Notes: a model not told the origin generated them from the sequence alone. Shown: positions 18,102 to 27,370, counted from the stretch's first letter. The stretch: DNA of 64,000 nt from Planctomycetota bacterium (GCA_016722065.1 JADKGX010000001.1:1116001-1180000); one strand, 5' to 3'. Numbers and translations are program-made.

Positions 18102-18608
18102 TCAGGAGTTCAAGTACCAGAGCGACCCGTTCAGCACCGTCGCAAAGCCGACCCAAAGCAAGTATGGAAGCAGGAGTAGCGCTGCCAGATGGCTACGGTT
18201 TCTGAAGGCAACCGCGGTCGCCAAAATCGCCAGCCACAGCGCGGCTATGACAACCAGCGCCACACCGGGCGCCTGTAAGCCGAAGAACAACGGCGTCCAG
18301 GCAGCATTCAGGATCAGTTGCAGCATGAACAGGCCCAACGCCGCGCCTGCGTGCCTGAATCCCCCGCGCCGCCAGACCAGCCACGCACTCGTACCCATCA
18401 TCGCGTACAGCAATGTCCATGTGGGTCCAAACACCCAGCCGGGCGGATTGAATGCGGGCTTTCGCAGGTTGTCGTACCAGTCTCCCGGCCCGGCAAACAC
18501 GCCACCCAGGGCTGCGGAATAGCACAGCACCATCCAGCCGAGCAGGCCGAGGGCCGATCTCGCGCCGCCGGCAACAGGTTGTGTGTCCACATTTGAAGTG
18601 ACGTGCAT
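18102..18608 (-). CDS. tspO: TspO/MBR tryptophan-rich sensory protein
   Basis: 168 residues from ATG 18608; the frame extends upstream but homology starts here. Five transmembrane helices and the family hallmark are visible: W-Y-D-N-L-R-K-P-A-F-N-P-P-G-W-V-F-G-P-T-W, then LLYAMMGTSAWLVW. In Rhodobacter the homologue (crtK) lies in the photosynthesis/carotenoid cluster and modulates pigment gene expression through tetrapyrrole or oxygen-linked signals. Here it closes the carotenoid operon, 22 bases after the XRE-cupin gene, which fits a regulatory or stress-related membrane role. Confidence 0.93.
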   Translation of the reverse strand: MHVTSNVDTQPVAGGARSALGLLGWMVLCYSAALGGVFAGPGDWYDNLRKPAFNPPGWVFGPTWTLLYAMMGTSAWLVWRRGGFRHAGAALGLFMLQLILNAAWTPLFFGLQAPGVALVVIAALWLAILATAVAFRNRSHLAALLLLPYLLWVGFATVLNGSLWYLNS

Positions 18609-18630
18609 AACTCGCTCTTTCCAGGCTGGT

Positions 18631-19215
18631 TCAGGAACGCAGCGTGACCACAATGCCGGTGCAGGGGTTGTCGCCTCGTCTACGGTAGGAGTGTTCCAGG
18701 CGCGGATCGAAGTAGACGCTATCTCCGGCTTCCAATACGTGCGTCTGTCCGGCCCAAGTCAACTCAAGGGTGCCTTCAACGATGAAGATGAACTCCGCGC
18801 CGTCGTGTTTGTGCCTGGAGGCCGCGGCTGCGGACCGGAAGCTCGCCAAGTACGCATTGAGCTTCGGCTCATGAACCGCGCAATCGAGGCTTTCGAAATC
18901 GTAGGGCATGCCGCCCTCCGGAGTCGCACCGGGCAACTTCACGCGCTCGTTTGTCCGCGTGATGCCGAATGCGTGCCGAGTAGTCTCAGCTGCGAAGAAA
19001 TGTTCCAGCCCAACGCTAAACGCCAGCGCAATGCGTGTAAGCGTCGGCAGAGTGGGTACGATTCTGCCGCCTTCGATCTTGCTGAGCATCGCTGCCGACA
19101 AGCCCGTGTGACTCCCGAGCTCGATCAAGCGAAGGCCACGCTCTTTCCGCAGCGCGCGGACCTTTTCGCCGATCTTGTAGCCTTCCAGTTCGGTTTCGAT
19201 GGTACGGGATGTCAC
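18631..19215 (-). CDS. XRE-cupin transcriptional regulator
   Basis: 194 residues. Residues about 14-70 form a Cro/CI helix-turn-helix (KVRALRKERGLRLIELGSHT, GLSAAMLSKIEGGRIVPTLP). About 105-190 form a cupin (HDGAEFIFIVEGTLELTWAG, EAGDSVYFDPRLEHSYR) that would bind a small molecule. The start overlaps the stop of cruF by four bases (ATGA), so it is translated with the carotenoid genes. It is the obvious candidate for feedback control of the operon; ligand and operator are unknown. Confidence 0.88.
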   Translation of the reverse strand: MTSRTIETELEGYKIGEKVRALRKERGLRLIELGSHTGLSAAMLSKIEGGRIVPTLPTLTRIALAFSVGLEHFFAAETTRHAFGITRTNERVKLPGATPEGGMPYDFESLDCAVHEPKLNAYLASFRSAAAASRHKHDGAEFIFIVEGTLELTWAGQTHVLEAGDSVYFDPRLEHSYRRRGDNPCTGIVVTLRS

Positions 19216-20003
19216 GCTTCACCTTTCGTCGTTTCGAAGTCGGATCGCCCCACAGTCGTTCGGCCTGAAGATCCCCTGGCTGGTTTGTTGGTCTGCAGCT
19301 TGGCTGCGGAGACGACATCCAGGGCTAGCAGCCCCACTGCGATCCCGCCCGGCACGAATAAATCCAGAGCGAAGGCAATGATTCCAAAGAACAGGATTAC
19401 GCTCGCGCCGACGGCTCGAACAGCGGCGCGCGGCTGCCAACTCTGCGGGATGACCAGAAAGATGGCCAGGCTGACGACAAACCAGCCGAGGAAGTTCGTC
19501 CAGGGAATGCCAAAGTAACTGCCGCCCCCCGCCCAGGTCCAATAGCCCAATGGGCCAGCCGCAAGCGGGTCAATCAGCAGATCGATAACGGTCATCCAAG
19601 CTGCGGCCAGCAGCGGGCGTAGGAATCTGGGTGGCTTCAGAATCGCCATCCAGGACTGCACATAAGAAGTGACAACTAGCCAGGCAGCCGCCAGAACCAA
19701 GGGTACTCCTAGAATCTTCGGGCCCAGCGTCGATGTGTACTCGTACTGCCCGTAGGGTGCACCGGTGGCGATTCCGACGAGCTCCGACGTAAAGCCGACT
19801 CCTGCCACAAGTGCAAGCCAGGGCAGATTTCGCCAGCGCGTCAGAACAACAATCAGTGCGCCTGCTAACGCTAGGAACAGCGGTGCCGCCCACTCCGAGC
19901 CGGCAGGTGGCCCACCAAACATCGAATAGGAGACCACACCGCCGATCCAAAAGGCGGCGAATGCAATGGTGAGGACAACGCGGAAGATGTTAGGCACGTT
20001 CAT
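19212..20003 (-). CDS. cruF: Carotenoid 1',2'-hydratase family (CruF, DUF422)
   Basis: 263 residues with seven or eight transmembrane segments. The DUF422 pattern is clear: TSELVGIATGAPYGQYEYTS, then VLAAAWLVV, AAAWMTVIDLLIDPLA and a later G-I-P-W-T-N-F-L-G-W. Characterised relatives (cyanobacterial and Deinococcus CruF, haloarchaeal homologues) add water across the 1',2' double bond of acyclic carotenoid ends. It overlaps the preceding desaturase by 14 bases and the XRE-cupin gene by four. It would act in the membrane on the desaturated C40 (or C30) chain before glycosylation. Confidence 0.85.
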   Translation of the reverse strand: MNVPNIFRVVLTIAFAAFWIGGVVSYSMFGGPPAGSEWAAPLFLALAGALIVVLTRWRNLPWLALVAGVGFTSELVGIATGAPYGQYEYTSTLGPKILGVPLVLAAAWLVVTSYVQSWMAILKPPRFLRPLLAAAWMTVIDLLIDPLAAGPLGYWTWAGGGSYFGIPWTNFLGWFVVSLAIFLVIPQSWQPRAAVRAVGASVILFFGIIAFALDLFVPGGIAVGLLALDVVSAAKLQTNKPARGSSGRTTVGRSDFETTKGEA

Positions 20004-21450
20004 GTTTTCCGATCAGCTCCGTCGCGATCTTGGCGGACAACAGCACCGTCGGGGTACCACCACCGGGGTGCGATGACCCGCCAACGAGATAGAGCCCGTT
20101 CAACTGCTGCTTGTTCGCCGGGCGCAAGAATGCATTGCGCCAGCCGTGGCTGTTCTTTCCGTAGATTGCGCCACCGGGCATGTGATACGTGGTGCCGATG
20201 CGTCGCGGCGTCCAGTGGTCGCAGACAATGTTGCCTTCACGCAGGTCAGCAAACCCACTTTGTACCAACCGTGCACTTACCCGCTCAAACGCTGCACGTG
20301 TTGTGCCCGCATCCCATGGCGTCATGCGTGCAGGCGCATTCGCCATCAGGAACAGGGCTTCGCCGCGGCCGGGAACCAGACTGCGGTCGCTGCGGCTGGG
20401 GGCGTTGATGTAAACAGTCGGGTCGGTCGGAAAGTCGCCTGCATCAAGCTGGTCAAACTCGTGGCGATAGTCAGCGCTGAATACCACGGTGTGGTGATCT
20501 AGACCGGGCATGTCCTCACGCATGCCCATCAAGGTGACGAAGCCAGACATGCTTCGTTCATCCTCGTGAACCCGGCGAGGCGCCGGGTCGCCGATGAGTT
20601 GGCCGAGCAATCCGGCGTCGCCGTTCATCACGACCACGTCGGCATCGAGCTTGCTGCCATCAGTCAACCGGACCGACTTGACGCGTCCAGACCCGTGCTC
20701 AATCCGTTCGACTTCCGCGTTGACCCGCAATTCCGCGCCCTTGGCCTGCGCGATGCTGGCGAGCGATTGGACAATGCGATACAGCCCGCCGGTGACGAAC
20801 CAGCCACCGAAGGCGAACTCTAAGTAAGGAATCACCGCCAGCGTGGCGGGGCTGCGATAGGGCGAACTGCCTACGTACGTCGGATAGCGATTGAACATTT
20901 GGCGCAGGTAGGGGCTTTTGAAATGAGCGTTTACCATCCGGGCATAGTTGCCCCAGGCGTGGCGGAACGGGAAGTGCCGCAGGGATTTGAACACTCGCCA
21001 GTCCGGCGGCGCGGACATGGGGCGCCGAAGGAAAGTCGCGTCGGACACCTCAAAGATACGCGCACCCAACTGCAGAAAGCGCATGAAGCCGTCAACGTCG
21101 CGTGGCTCGATCTCACGGATCGTGTCCAGCCACGCGGGCAGGTTAGTCGTGTGCAGCAGGTTCGTTCCATCCGGCCAGATGTACTTTGCCACCGGCGCCA
21201 GGCGTTGCAGATCAACGTGGTCTTCCAGGCGTTCGCCGGCGGCTTCGAAGGCCTCTCGGAAAACATGTGGCATCGTGATCAGCGACGGACCGGTATCGAA
21301 GCGGAAGCCGTGTGTTTCCCAGCTGTTCATCTTGCCGCCGAGCGTCGGTGAAGCCTCGCACAGCGTCACTTGATGGCCCTGCGCTGCCAGCCGCACGGCC
21401 GTCGCAATGCCACCCAGTCCACCGCCAATGATGGCTACGCGCAGGCTCAT
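19990..21450 (-). CDS. CrtI/CrtD-type carotenoid desaturase (second copy)
   Basis: 486 residues from ATG 21450, which overlaps the glycosyltransferase stop (ATGA). N-terminal FAD dinucleotide fold AIIGGGLGGIATAVRLAAQG, then GGKMNSWETHGFRFDTGPSL; the C-terminal flavin motif is GLYLVGGSSHPGGGTPTVLL, as in phytoene desaturase family members. It is clearly diverged from the crtI at 24145-25698. Its place next to cruF suggests a later step, such as 3',4'-desaturation of the hydrated end (CrtD-like), although isomerase or ketolase activity in this superfamily cannot be excluded. Confidence 0.85.
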   Translation of the reverse strand: MSLRVAIIGGGLGGIATAVRLAAQGHQVTLCEASPTLGGKMNSWETHGFRFDTGPSLITMPHVFREAFEAAGERLEDHVDLQRLAPVAKYIWPDGTNLLHTTNLPAWLDTIREIEPRDVDGFMRFLQLGARIFEVSDATFLRRPMSAPPDWRVFKSLRHFPFRHAWGNYARMVNAHFKSPYLRQMFNRYPTYVGSSPYRSPATLAVIPYLEFAFGGWFVTGGLYRIVQSLASIAQAKGAELRVNAEVERIEHGSGRVKSVRLTDGSKLDADVVVMNGDAGLLGQLIGDPAPRRVHEDERSMSGFVTLMGMREDMPGLDHHTVVFSADYRHEFDQLDAGDFPTDPTVYINAPSRSDRSLVPGRGEALFLMANAPARMTPWDAGTTRAAFERVSARLVQSGFADLREGNIVCDHWTPRRIGTTYHMPGGAIYGKNSHGWRNAFLRPANKQQLNGLYLVGGSSHPGGGTPTVLLSAKIATELIGKHERA

Positions 21451-22568
21451 GCCGCCTCCTTCAGGGTGGCAGTGCCCCGGTAACGGCGGCCCTTCCACTC
21501 GACGCCACGACCGGTGACGACCTGCAACCAGGAAGCCATACCGATCAGAAGTACGAAAAACTCGCCGATGGGATGCAGCAGGGCGGACCAGATCGGATGG
21601 CCAAATCGAATCGCCATCATGACACGCGAAGCAAGCACCAGCCCAGCCGCCGCAGCGAACAGGATCCCGGCCGCACCACCGGTGAACATCAGCGCGAACG
21701 GCGCAAAGAAGACAGCCGCATGGAACAGCATGAATGTCCAGAAGCCGATTTGGCCCTTGAACGCCGGAAACAGGTTCTTTCGGAAGCCAGACCAGATCTC
21801 GCCCAGTGACGAATACATGCGCACACTGACGACGCCGGTGCCGTCCAGGCACAGGCTGCGCAACCCATCGCCGCGCCAGAGCTGTGCTAAACGGGTGTCT
21901 TCGAAGAGCTCGGCCTTGACCCGCGTGTGCCCTCCAAAGCGGCGATATTCCTCCGTGCGCATCAGAATGCAGGCACCGTGGGCCAGACCTAACCGGGCAT
22001 CCGGGCGGCGGGCAGCAAGCGGTGCCGGGTACAGAGTCAGCAGCACGAAGTTCAGCAGCGGCATCAGCAGCCGCTCAAAGAACCCATGCATCTCGAGTTG
22101 CGGCCAGCACGACAGCATGGTCAGTTGCCGATTACGGCATTCGGCCAGCATTCGCGGAACCGCGTCGGGTTGAAGCCGCGTGTCAGCGTCAAGAAACAGC
22201 AGCCAGTCGCCACTGGCGGTGAGGGCCAGACTATGGCAGGCGTGCGTCTTGCCGCACCAGCCATCCGGCAGAACGTCCGGGCGTACCAGCTTCACACGCG
22301 GGTCCTTCGCCGCGTAGGCCTTAACGATCTCAGCCGTTGCATCCGACGAGTGGTCGTCGGCCACGATGATCTCCGTGACGCATAGTTGGCCCACGGCCGC
22401 ATCCAGACAAGCGGGCAGGTTCGCCGCCTCGTTGCGTGCAGGAATCAGTAGTGACACGACACCCGCGCCAGCCTCGCGGCCAGGCCTGCGCCAGCCGAGC
22501 ACGTTCAAGCACACGACACCGAAGGCGAGTGCAGCCAGCGCCAGAATTATTGTCGACAGAATGATCAC
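21447..22568 (-). CDS. GT2 glycosyltransferase, carotenoid type (CruG-like)
   Basis: 373 residues with an N-terminal membrane helix (about 4-25), a GT-A domain (VSLLIPARNEAANLPACLDA, IIVADDHSSD, and D-A-D at LLFLDADTRL) and three or four C-terminal helices. The architecture matches CrtQ/CruG-type transferases that glycosylate carotenoid hydroxyl groups. In cyanobacteria CruG partners CruF, and here the two genes are separated only by the second desaturase. The start overlaps the GGPP synthase stop by four bases. The sugar donor is unknown. Confidence 0.8.
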   Translation of the reverse strand: MIILSTIILALAALAFGVVCLNVLGWRRPGREAGAGVVSLLIPARNEAANLPACLDAAVGQLCVTEIIVADDHSSDATAEIVKAYAAKDPRVKLVRPDVLPDGWCGKTHACHSLALTASGDWLLFLDADTRLQPDAVPRMLAECRNRQLTMLSCWPQLEMHGFFERLLMPLLNFVLLTLYPAPLAARRPDARLGLAHGACILMRTEEYRRFGGHTRVKAELFEDTRLAQLWRGDGLRSLCLDGTGVVSVRMYSSLGEIWSGFRKNLFPAFKGQIGFWTFMLFHAAVFFAPFALMFTGGAAGILFAAAAGLVLASRVMMAIRFGHPIWSALLHPIGEFFVLLIGMASWLQVVTGRGVEWKGRRYRGTATLKEAA

Positions 22569-23422
22569 GCGGTTCCTTGATTAGCCGCTTTCGCGATCTG
22601 CGCACCGGCGACCAGCCAGTCCGCAAAAGCACCAAGCTGGCGGGTCTGCGGGTGATCTTTGAACCGCGCGTTAAGGACCTGCTTCGCGCGATCTACCCAA
22701 AGAGTCGCGTTCTCACGCAGACGCGCCGGCGTAAGACCATCCCAGTCGCCGTCGCGCTTGGTATCGGCTTCGAGATCGTGGGCATCGTCGACCAATTGAT
22801 AGGCCATGCCTGCGCAAACCCCGTAGTCTGCCAATGCGTCTCGGTCTTCCTTGCTACCGTGGGCGGCCAGCACGGGTGCGAGCATCGCCAACCGAAACAG
22901 CGCGGTGGTCTTCAAGTAGTGCTCGTGCCGGATCTCGATTCGTTCGCCCGGTGGCTGAACCAGATCAATCGTCTGTCCTGCCACCATGCCGCTGTGCCCG
23001 ATGCATTCGCACGCCAACTGAACCAGGCGACGCCCGTGGGGGCAGTCGGCCAGTAACGCATAGGTTTGGTTCAACAGTGCCATTGCGGCCAGCACGGCAA
23101 CGCCTTCGTTGAATTGAATGTGGGTGCTGGGTCGTCCGCGCCGCTGTGCTGAGTTGTCCATGCTTGGCAGGTCATCGAGAATCAACGATGCCGTATGCAA
23201 TAACTCTATTGCGGAGCCAATGCGCAGCGCATGCATGACGTCACCACCGATCAATGAGGACGCCGCCAGCGCAAGTATCGGGCGCATGCGCTTGCCGCCG
23301 CTGAAGACGGAGTAACGCACGGCCGCATTCAACTGCTCGGCTCCGGGCGCGGTCGCGACTGGCAGGTACTGTTCGAGAGCGGCCTCGATCTGGACGCTCC
23401 ACTGACGGGCATCAGGCTGCAT
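22565..23422 (-). CDS. Geranylgeranyl diphosphate synthase
   Basis: 285 residues from ATG 23422; the frame extends further but homology begins here (AVRYSVFSGGKRMRPILALA). First Asp-rich motif DDLPSMDNSAQRRGRPSTH (about 90-108) and second YQLVDDAHDLEAD. The length and the crt setting point to a C20 product, though C15 (IspA-like) cannot be excluded from motifs alone. It supplies the precursor to CrtB. It overlaps the hydrolase upstream by 11 bases and the glycosyltransferase downstream by four, so coupling is tight. Confidence 0.9.
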   Translation of the reverse strand: MQPDARQWSVQIEAALEQYLPVATAPGAEQLNAAVRYSVFSGGKRMRPILALAASSLIGGDVMHALRIGSAIELLHTASLILDDLPSMDNSAQRRGRPSTHIQFNEGVAVLAAMALLNQTYALLADCPHGRRLVQLACECIGHSGMVAGQTIDLVQPPGERIEIRHEHYLKTTALFRLAMLAPVLAAHGSKEDRDALADYGVCAGMAYQLVDDAHDLEADTKRDGDWDGLTPARLRENATLWVDRAKQVLNARFKDHPQTRQLGAFADWLVAGAQIAKAANQGTA

Positions 23423-24167
23423 GGCTGGCTCCTTTGACAGTAGCCGGTGCAAAAACGGACTCAGAAAGCTGCGCCGCTGCTTCGACCAGTCCCAGGTGCC
23501 CGGCGCCACTCAGCTGAACAGTCTCAGCGTGTGGCCAGATTTCACTCCACATGGGCAGCGACTTGCGAACGGCCGAGAAGGTCTTTTCGCCGTAGGCAAT
23601 CAGCGTCGGTAACTGCACGTTCGCGAACTGGCGGCAGTCGCCGATGTCCACGCATGAACGCAGCCACGCCAACGTGTGTTCGTGGTTTGCCGTCTTGAAG
23701 TCTGCGGTCATGTCGCGCTTCTGCCCGCGCAGTGCCGCGTTGGTGATTCTGCGGCCGATCGGGTTGGCGAAGGTCGCTCGATAGGCGTGATGCCCCCAGC
23801 TTTGGTTCGTGAAGACGCGGAAGTACTTCGGCGCGTAAGCGAATGCGTCTACCAGCACCAATCGGTCTGCCTTGCGCACCAGATGCGGCACGGCCTTGAG
23901 GGCGGGGTAGGCACCGGAGCAGTTGGTAACGATGGTGAGGGTACTGCCTTGCAGGCGGTCGACCTCGTCGGCCAGCGCCCTCCCCACGTCCTCCATCGCC
24001 CAACTGTCCGGTGCTTTTGACTGTCCAAATCCGGGCAGATCAAACGCAACCAGGCGCGACCCCTCAGGCACGTGCTTCGCCAATGCATCAAAGTGCGTGT
24101 GGTCCCCCGTCCAGCCATGAAGCCCGACCACGAGATTGTCGCCGTTACCGTGCGATACGTAGTGCAT
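23412..24167 (-). CDS. Alpha/beta-hydrolase fold protein
   Basis: 251 residues. The oxyanion/HG region is VGLHGWTGDHTHFDAL, the cap and LVAFDLPGFGQSKAP are typical, the nucleophile elbow is T-N-C-S-G-A, and the catalytic His lies in GAGHLG. The elbow starts with Asn where the consensus GxSxG has Gly, so the site is slightly atypical. It overlaps crtI by 23 bases and the prenyl synthase by 11. A role in processing or acylating the carotenoid, or in handling a precursor ester, is possible, but no characterised carotenoid step requires it. Confidence 0.7.
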   Translation of the reverse strand: MHYVSHGNGDNLVVGLHGWTGDHTHFDALAKHVPEGSRLVAFDLPGFGQSKAPDSWAMEDVGRALADEVDRLQGSTLTIVTNCSGAYPALKAVPHLVRKADRLVLVDAFAYAPKYFRVFTNQSWGHHAYRATFANPIGRRITNAALRGQKRDMTADFKTANHEHTLAWLRSCVDIGDCRQFANVQLPTLIAYGEKTFSAVRKSLPMWSEIWPHAETVQLSGAGHLGLVEAAAQLSESVFAPATVKGASHAA

Positions 24168-25698
24168 CCTGCTCGATCCTTTCCGCGGTCATTTTCCCGC
24201 TGAGAATCACCATGGGCATGCCGGTGCCCGGCGTCGTGCCGGCGCCTGCGTAGTAGAGTCCGTCGACTTCGCTTGAGCGGTTCGGTGCACGGAAGGGGCC
24301 GACCTGCATCAAATTGTGGGAAGCGCCAAACGCCGAGCCGTTGTAGAGCCCGAAGCGACTGCGCCATTCAACGGGCGTCCATGTCTCTTCGACTGCAATG
24401 CGTTCCGGGTGCAGGTGAACACCGTGCTGCGCCAGGCGTTCAAGCACCTTGCCCTTCAGTCGCGGCACTTCCGTCGACCAATCGAGCGCTTGCAGATGAT
24501 CGAGAGTCGGCGTTGGCACCAGGACAAAAAGCTGGGTGTCGCCGGCCGGTGCAAGCGTCGTGTCCGTGCGGGACGGCACTGACACATAGAATGGCAGGTC
24601 TTCCGGAATGCGGCCGCGCGACGTCAGTTCGCGGAAGGTTTGCTTGTAGGTATCCGGCAGAAAGATTGTGTGATGCCCAAGGTTTGGCAATTCGCCCCGC
24701 ACGCCCCAGTAGAATGTCAGAACGCCTGGCGTCATGGCAGTCTTGGCGGCCTTGCGGGCACCTTCGCTGCGCAGCTTTTCGTCACCCAGCAACCGCGAGT
24801 CTGTCGTCGGTACGTCTACATTGCTGACGACAACATCGGCAGTTATTCGCGTGCCACCAGCAAGGTCCACAGCTTCGGCGCGCCGGTTGCGAATCACGAT
24901 CTGGTGTACACGAGAGTTCGTCCGGATCTCGACGCCCATGTCGCGGGCTGCGCGCTCGATGGCCTGCACCATCGCGTAGATGCCACCTTGCGGCAGCCAC
25001 AGCCCGTGTGCGATCTCACCATAGGCCAGAATCGTGAAGATACCCGGCAGGTCGAATGGCGAGCCGCCGAGGTACATCGCATAGGCACCGAGCGCTTCGC
25101 GGATGTGGCGACTCTTGAAGAAGCGTTTGAACTCGCGATCCATCGAGCGCCAGACGCCCGTGCTAAGAAGTTCGCGCATGCTTAGTGGGCTGAACCAGTC
25201 CAATACGCCTTTGGCATTGCGCGTCACGAGCTTTTCGAACGAGATGCGGAACTTCTCAGCGCTGTCGCGGAGCCAGGCTGTCAGCGCCGGTCCGGCTGCG
25301 GTCTCAAAGCGGGCGAATTCTTTCAGCAACAGCGTGAAGTCGCTGCTCAAGGTCAGCTTGCGGCCGTCGCGCCACTGGAATGCAACGGATGGGTCAACAG
25401 GCAGCAGCTGGACCTCGTCATTCATGTCCTTGCCTGCAGCCTCGAACAGCTCGCGGAAGACCCAGGGGTAGTTCAACAAAGACGGGCCGGTGTCGAAGTG
25501 AAAGCCATCGCGTTCGATGCGGTTGGCCCGGCCGCCTACACGGTCGTTGGCCTCGAGCAACGTCACGCGGTAGCCACGACGACGCAGGTGAATTGCAGTA
25601 CTGAGTCCGCCAAGCCCAGCGCCAACGATCACGGCGTGGCGCGACTTTTCAGTCAGTACGGTTGAGGCATGTGGAGCATCTGTCATCGCTGTGGTCAT
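24145..25698 (-). CDS. crtI: Phytoene desaturase
   Basis: 517 residues from ATG 25698 (AGGA just upstream, seven bases after crtB). FAD-binding VIVGAGLGGLSTAIHLRRRG (about 22-41), then VGGRANRIERDGFHFDTGPS, and C-terminal YYAGAGTTPGTGMPMVILSG, the bacterial CrtI signature. It introduces conjugated double bonds into phytoene using FAD. It lies directly behind crtB in the operon, the usual crtBI pairing. Length agrees with the family (about 490-520). Confidence 0.92.
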   Translation of the reverse strand: MTTAMTDAPHASTVLTEKSRHAVIVGAGLGGLSTAIHLRRRGYRVTLLEANDRVGGRANRIERDGFHFDTGPSLLNYPWVFRELFEAAGKDMNDEVQLLPVDPSVAFQWRDGRKLTLSSDFTLLLKEFARFETAAGPALTAWLRDSAEKFRISFEKLVTRNAKGVLDWFSPLSMRELLSTGVWRSMDREFKRFFKSRHIREALGAYAMYLGGSPFDLPGIFTILAYGEIAHGLWLPQGGIYAMVQAIERAARDMGVEIRTNSRVHQIVIRNRRAEAVDLAGGTRITADVVVSNVDVPTTDSRLLGDEKLRSEGARKAAKTAMTPGVLTFYWGVRGELPNLGHHTIFLPDTYKQTFRELTSRGRIPEDLPFYVSVPSRTDTTLAPAGDTQLFVLVPTPTLDHLQALDWSTEVPRLKGKVLERLAQHGVHLHPERIAVEETWTPVEWRSRFGLYNGSAFGASHNLMQVGPFRAPNRSSEVDGLYYAGAGTTPGTGMPMVILSGKMTAERIEQDALRIAR

Positions 25699-25705
25699 CG
25701 GTTTC

Positions 25706-26704
25706 CTAGGCGGGCTCCAGGCCCATGTACGCCAGCGGCAGTCGCCAGTACTTGCTTGGAGGCAACACACTGAACTTGCGAGACAGCGATACACTCTCGC
25801 GCTTTGCGAGGGGTGCCTGGCTGGTGGCGACGCGGTCGTTCAATTCCCCGTAGACTCGAATGCAGGCATCGATTGCGAGGCGGCAGTCCGGCGCAAAGGC
25901 ATCCAGGTCTGCCCCGGCGGCCGCATAGTGCTCTTGCGCAGTGACAGCAACCTCGCGCACGACTTCCGCCAGCGCGTGCTGCGTTGCGGGGCTGTTTAAT
26001 GCATCTTCCTGGATGCCCTTGCTGCGCAGCATGTTCAGCGGCAGGTACAGGCGCCCTCGGCCTTTGTCCTCTGCGACATCTCGTACGAAGTTCGTCAGTT
26101 GCAACGCGATTCCCAAGTGTCGCGATGCGTTCAAGGCTCGATCGAACTCGGCGGGGTTGCTCGCGCCATAGATGTAGGCAAGGAAGTAGCCAACCACGAT
26201 TGCGCTGCCGTAGATGTAGTTCTCGACCAAGTCGTCGAGGGTGGCATAACGGCGAGGGTGTACATCGGCGCTCATGGCGTCGAGGAAGTGGTGGTAGTAG
26301 CTGGCAGGAATCTGATTGGCCCGCATCACATCGGCAAGACCCGCAACAATGACGGGCACGCCGTCCAGCAACGACTGATTCATCGAGCACTGCATGGCCC
26401 GACCGAACTGCTCTCGCCACAAGGCCAGCTTCTGATCTTTGCGAGAGGGACTGATCTCGAACGTGTCGACGATTTCGTCGGGGTAGCGAACGCCTGCATA
26501 AAGCATGTCGACTTGCGCCCGCTTCAGGGGGGGCAGGAAGCGGGTCACTATAAAGAAGGAAGTGGAGTACTTCTTGAGCACGCTGCGCCCATGGCGGACG
26601 ATGGCCTGCCGCGCCGAATGATCCTGCCGGCCCTTGAGCGCATCGCTGCGCACCCGGGCGTCGAGCATTCCCCATTCGACTTCTGTCCAGTCATGGTTTG
26701 CCAT
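25706..26704 (-). CDS. crtB: Phytoene synthase
   Basis: 332 residues from ATG 26704 with GGAG seven bases upstream. Both Asp-rich sites of the squalene/phytoene synthase family are present: YPDEIVDTFE (about 75-84) and LQLTNFVRDVAEDKGRGRLY (about 203-222). It condenses two prenyl diphosphates head-to-head; C40 phytoene is expected given the neighbours, but a C30 product cannot be ruled out. It is the first gene of the nine-gene minus-strand operon, so the operon promoter should lie in 26705-27039. Confidence 0.92.
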   Translation of the reverse strand: MANHDWTEVEWGMLDARVRSDALKGRQDHSARQAIVRHGRSVLKKYSTSFFIVTRFLPPLKRAQVDMLYAGVRYPDEIVDTFEISPSRKDQKLALWREQFGRAMQCSMNQSLLDGVPVIVAGLADVMRANQIPASYYHHFLDAMSADVHPRRYATLDDLVENYIYGSAIVVGYFLAYIYGASNPAEFDRALNASRHLGIALQLTNFVRDVAEDKGRGRLYLPLNMLRSKGIQEDALNSPATQHALAEVVREVAVTAQEHYAAAGADLDAFAPDCRLAIDACIRVYGELNDRVATSQAPLAKRESVSLSRKFSVLPPSKYWRLPLAYMGLEPA

Positions 26705-26831
26705 ACCGCAACTCCGTGGTCCCAAGTGACCGTGCTGCAACTATCACACGAAGAGAACGCTTTTTCATGGGACGATATTTCATGCACTGCAACTTTTTTT
26801 TCTCTATTGGAAACACGTTCAAATTAAAGCC

Positions 26832-26844
26832 GCGAATTGTTCGC
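26832..26844. promoter_or_regulatory. Short inverted repeat upstream of crtB
   Basis: GCGAA and TTCGC are separated by three bases, about 130 bases upstream of the crtB start. It is the only clean dyad noticed in the AT-richer stretch (26740-26850) that should hold the operon promoter. It could be a site for the XRE-cupin protein, but similar short dyads occur by chance. Confidence 0.2.
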
Positions 26845-27039
26845 CTCATGAAACCCAACTCGAACTTGCTACGGCCTCAGCGGCTTTCGCGATGTGGGTT
26901 GGCTGCAGAGTCAGCTGTCCGAAAGTATCCAATGAGAAACGCCCGGCTCTGAGCGTCTGCGGCTTCTCCGTGGAATGCCCGCGCTCTGTCCCCTCGTTCG
27001 TCGGGCGCTGAACAACGTGAGACCGGAGCAGCGCAGTCG

Positions 27040-27280
27040 CCTACTGGGTAATGGCGCGACCAGGTACATCGGCGGAAGAATCATCACGCGGTTGCTCAAG
27101 GACGCCCACGAAGTGCGGGTGCTGGTGCGCGATGCTGGAAGAGCACGGTCCAAGCCGTGGTTCGATCGGGTCACGGTCATGCAGCGTGACCTGTTCGGCC
27201 GCTCGACACCGGCAGAACTTTGCGTTGGCATCGACGCCGCTTACTATCTCGGGCAATCCAGGTCGCCCGCTGGCTCCTAG
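27040..27280 (+). pseudogene. SDR/NAD(P)-binding epimerase-like fragment
   Basis: About 75 codons read G-A-T-R-Y-I-G-G-R-I-I-T-R-L-L, then HEVRVLVRDAGRARSKPW, a DRV...RDLFG segment and GIDAAYYLGQS. These match the first 80 or so residues of SDR a-type epimerases (GATGYIGGRIVPRLL, VEGDLLD, VDVAYYLVHS). The second Gly of the dinucleotide motif is replaced by Arg, and the remaining ~220+ residues are absent. No start codon or RBS fits. It is a decayed gene remnant in the otherwise empty 26705-27411 gap. Confidence 0.65.
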
Positions 27281-27370
27281 TTCGGAGAACGCGACGGCAT
27301 CGTAGCCGATAGTTTCAGTTCCGGGGCAGGCGCACTGAAGGGAGTGATCTAGCTTGGTGGCCTCGTCGCC

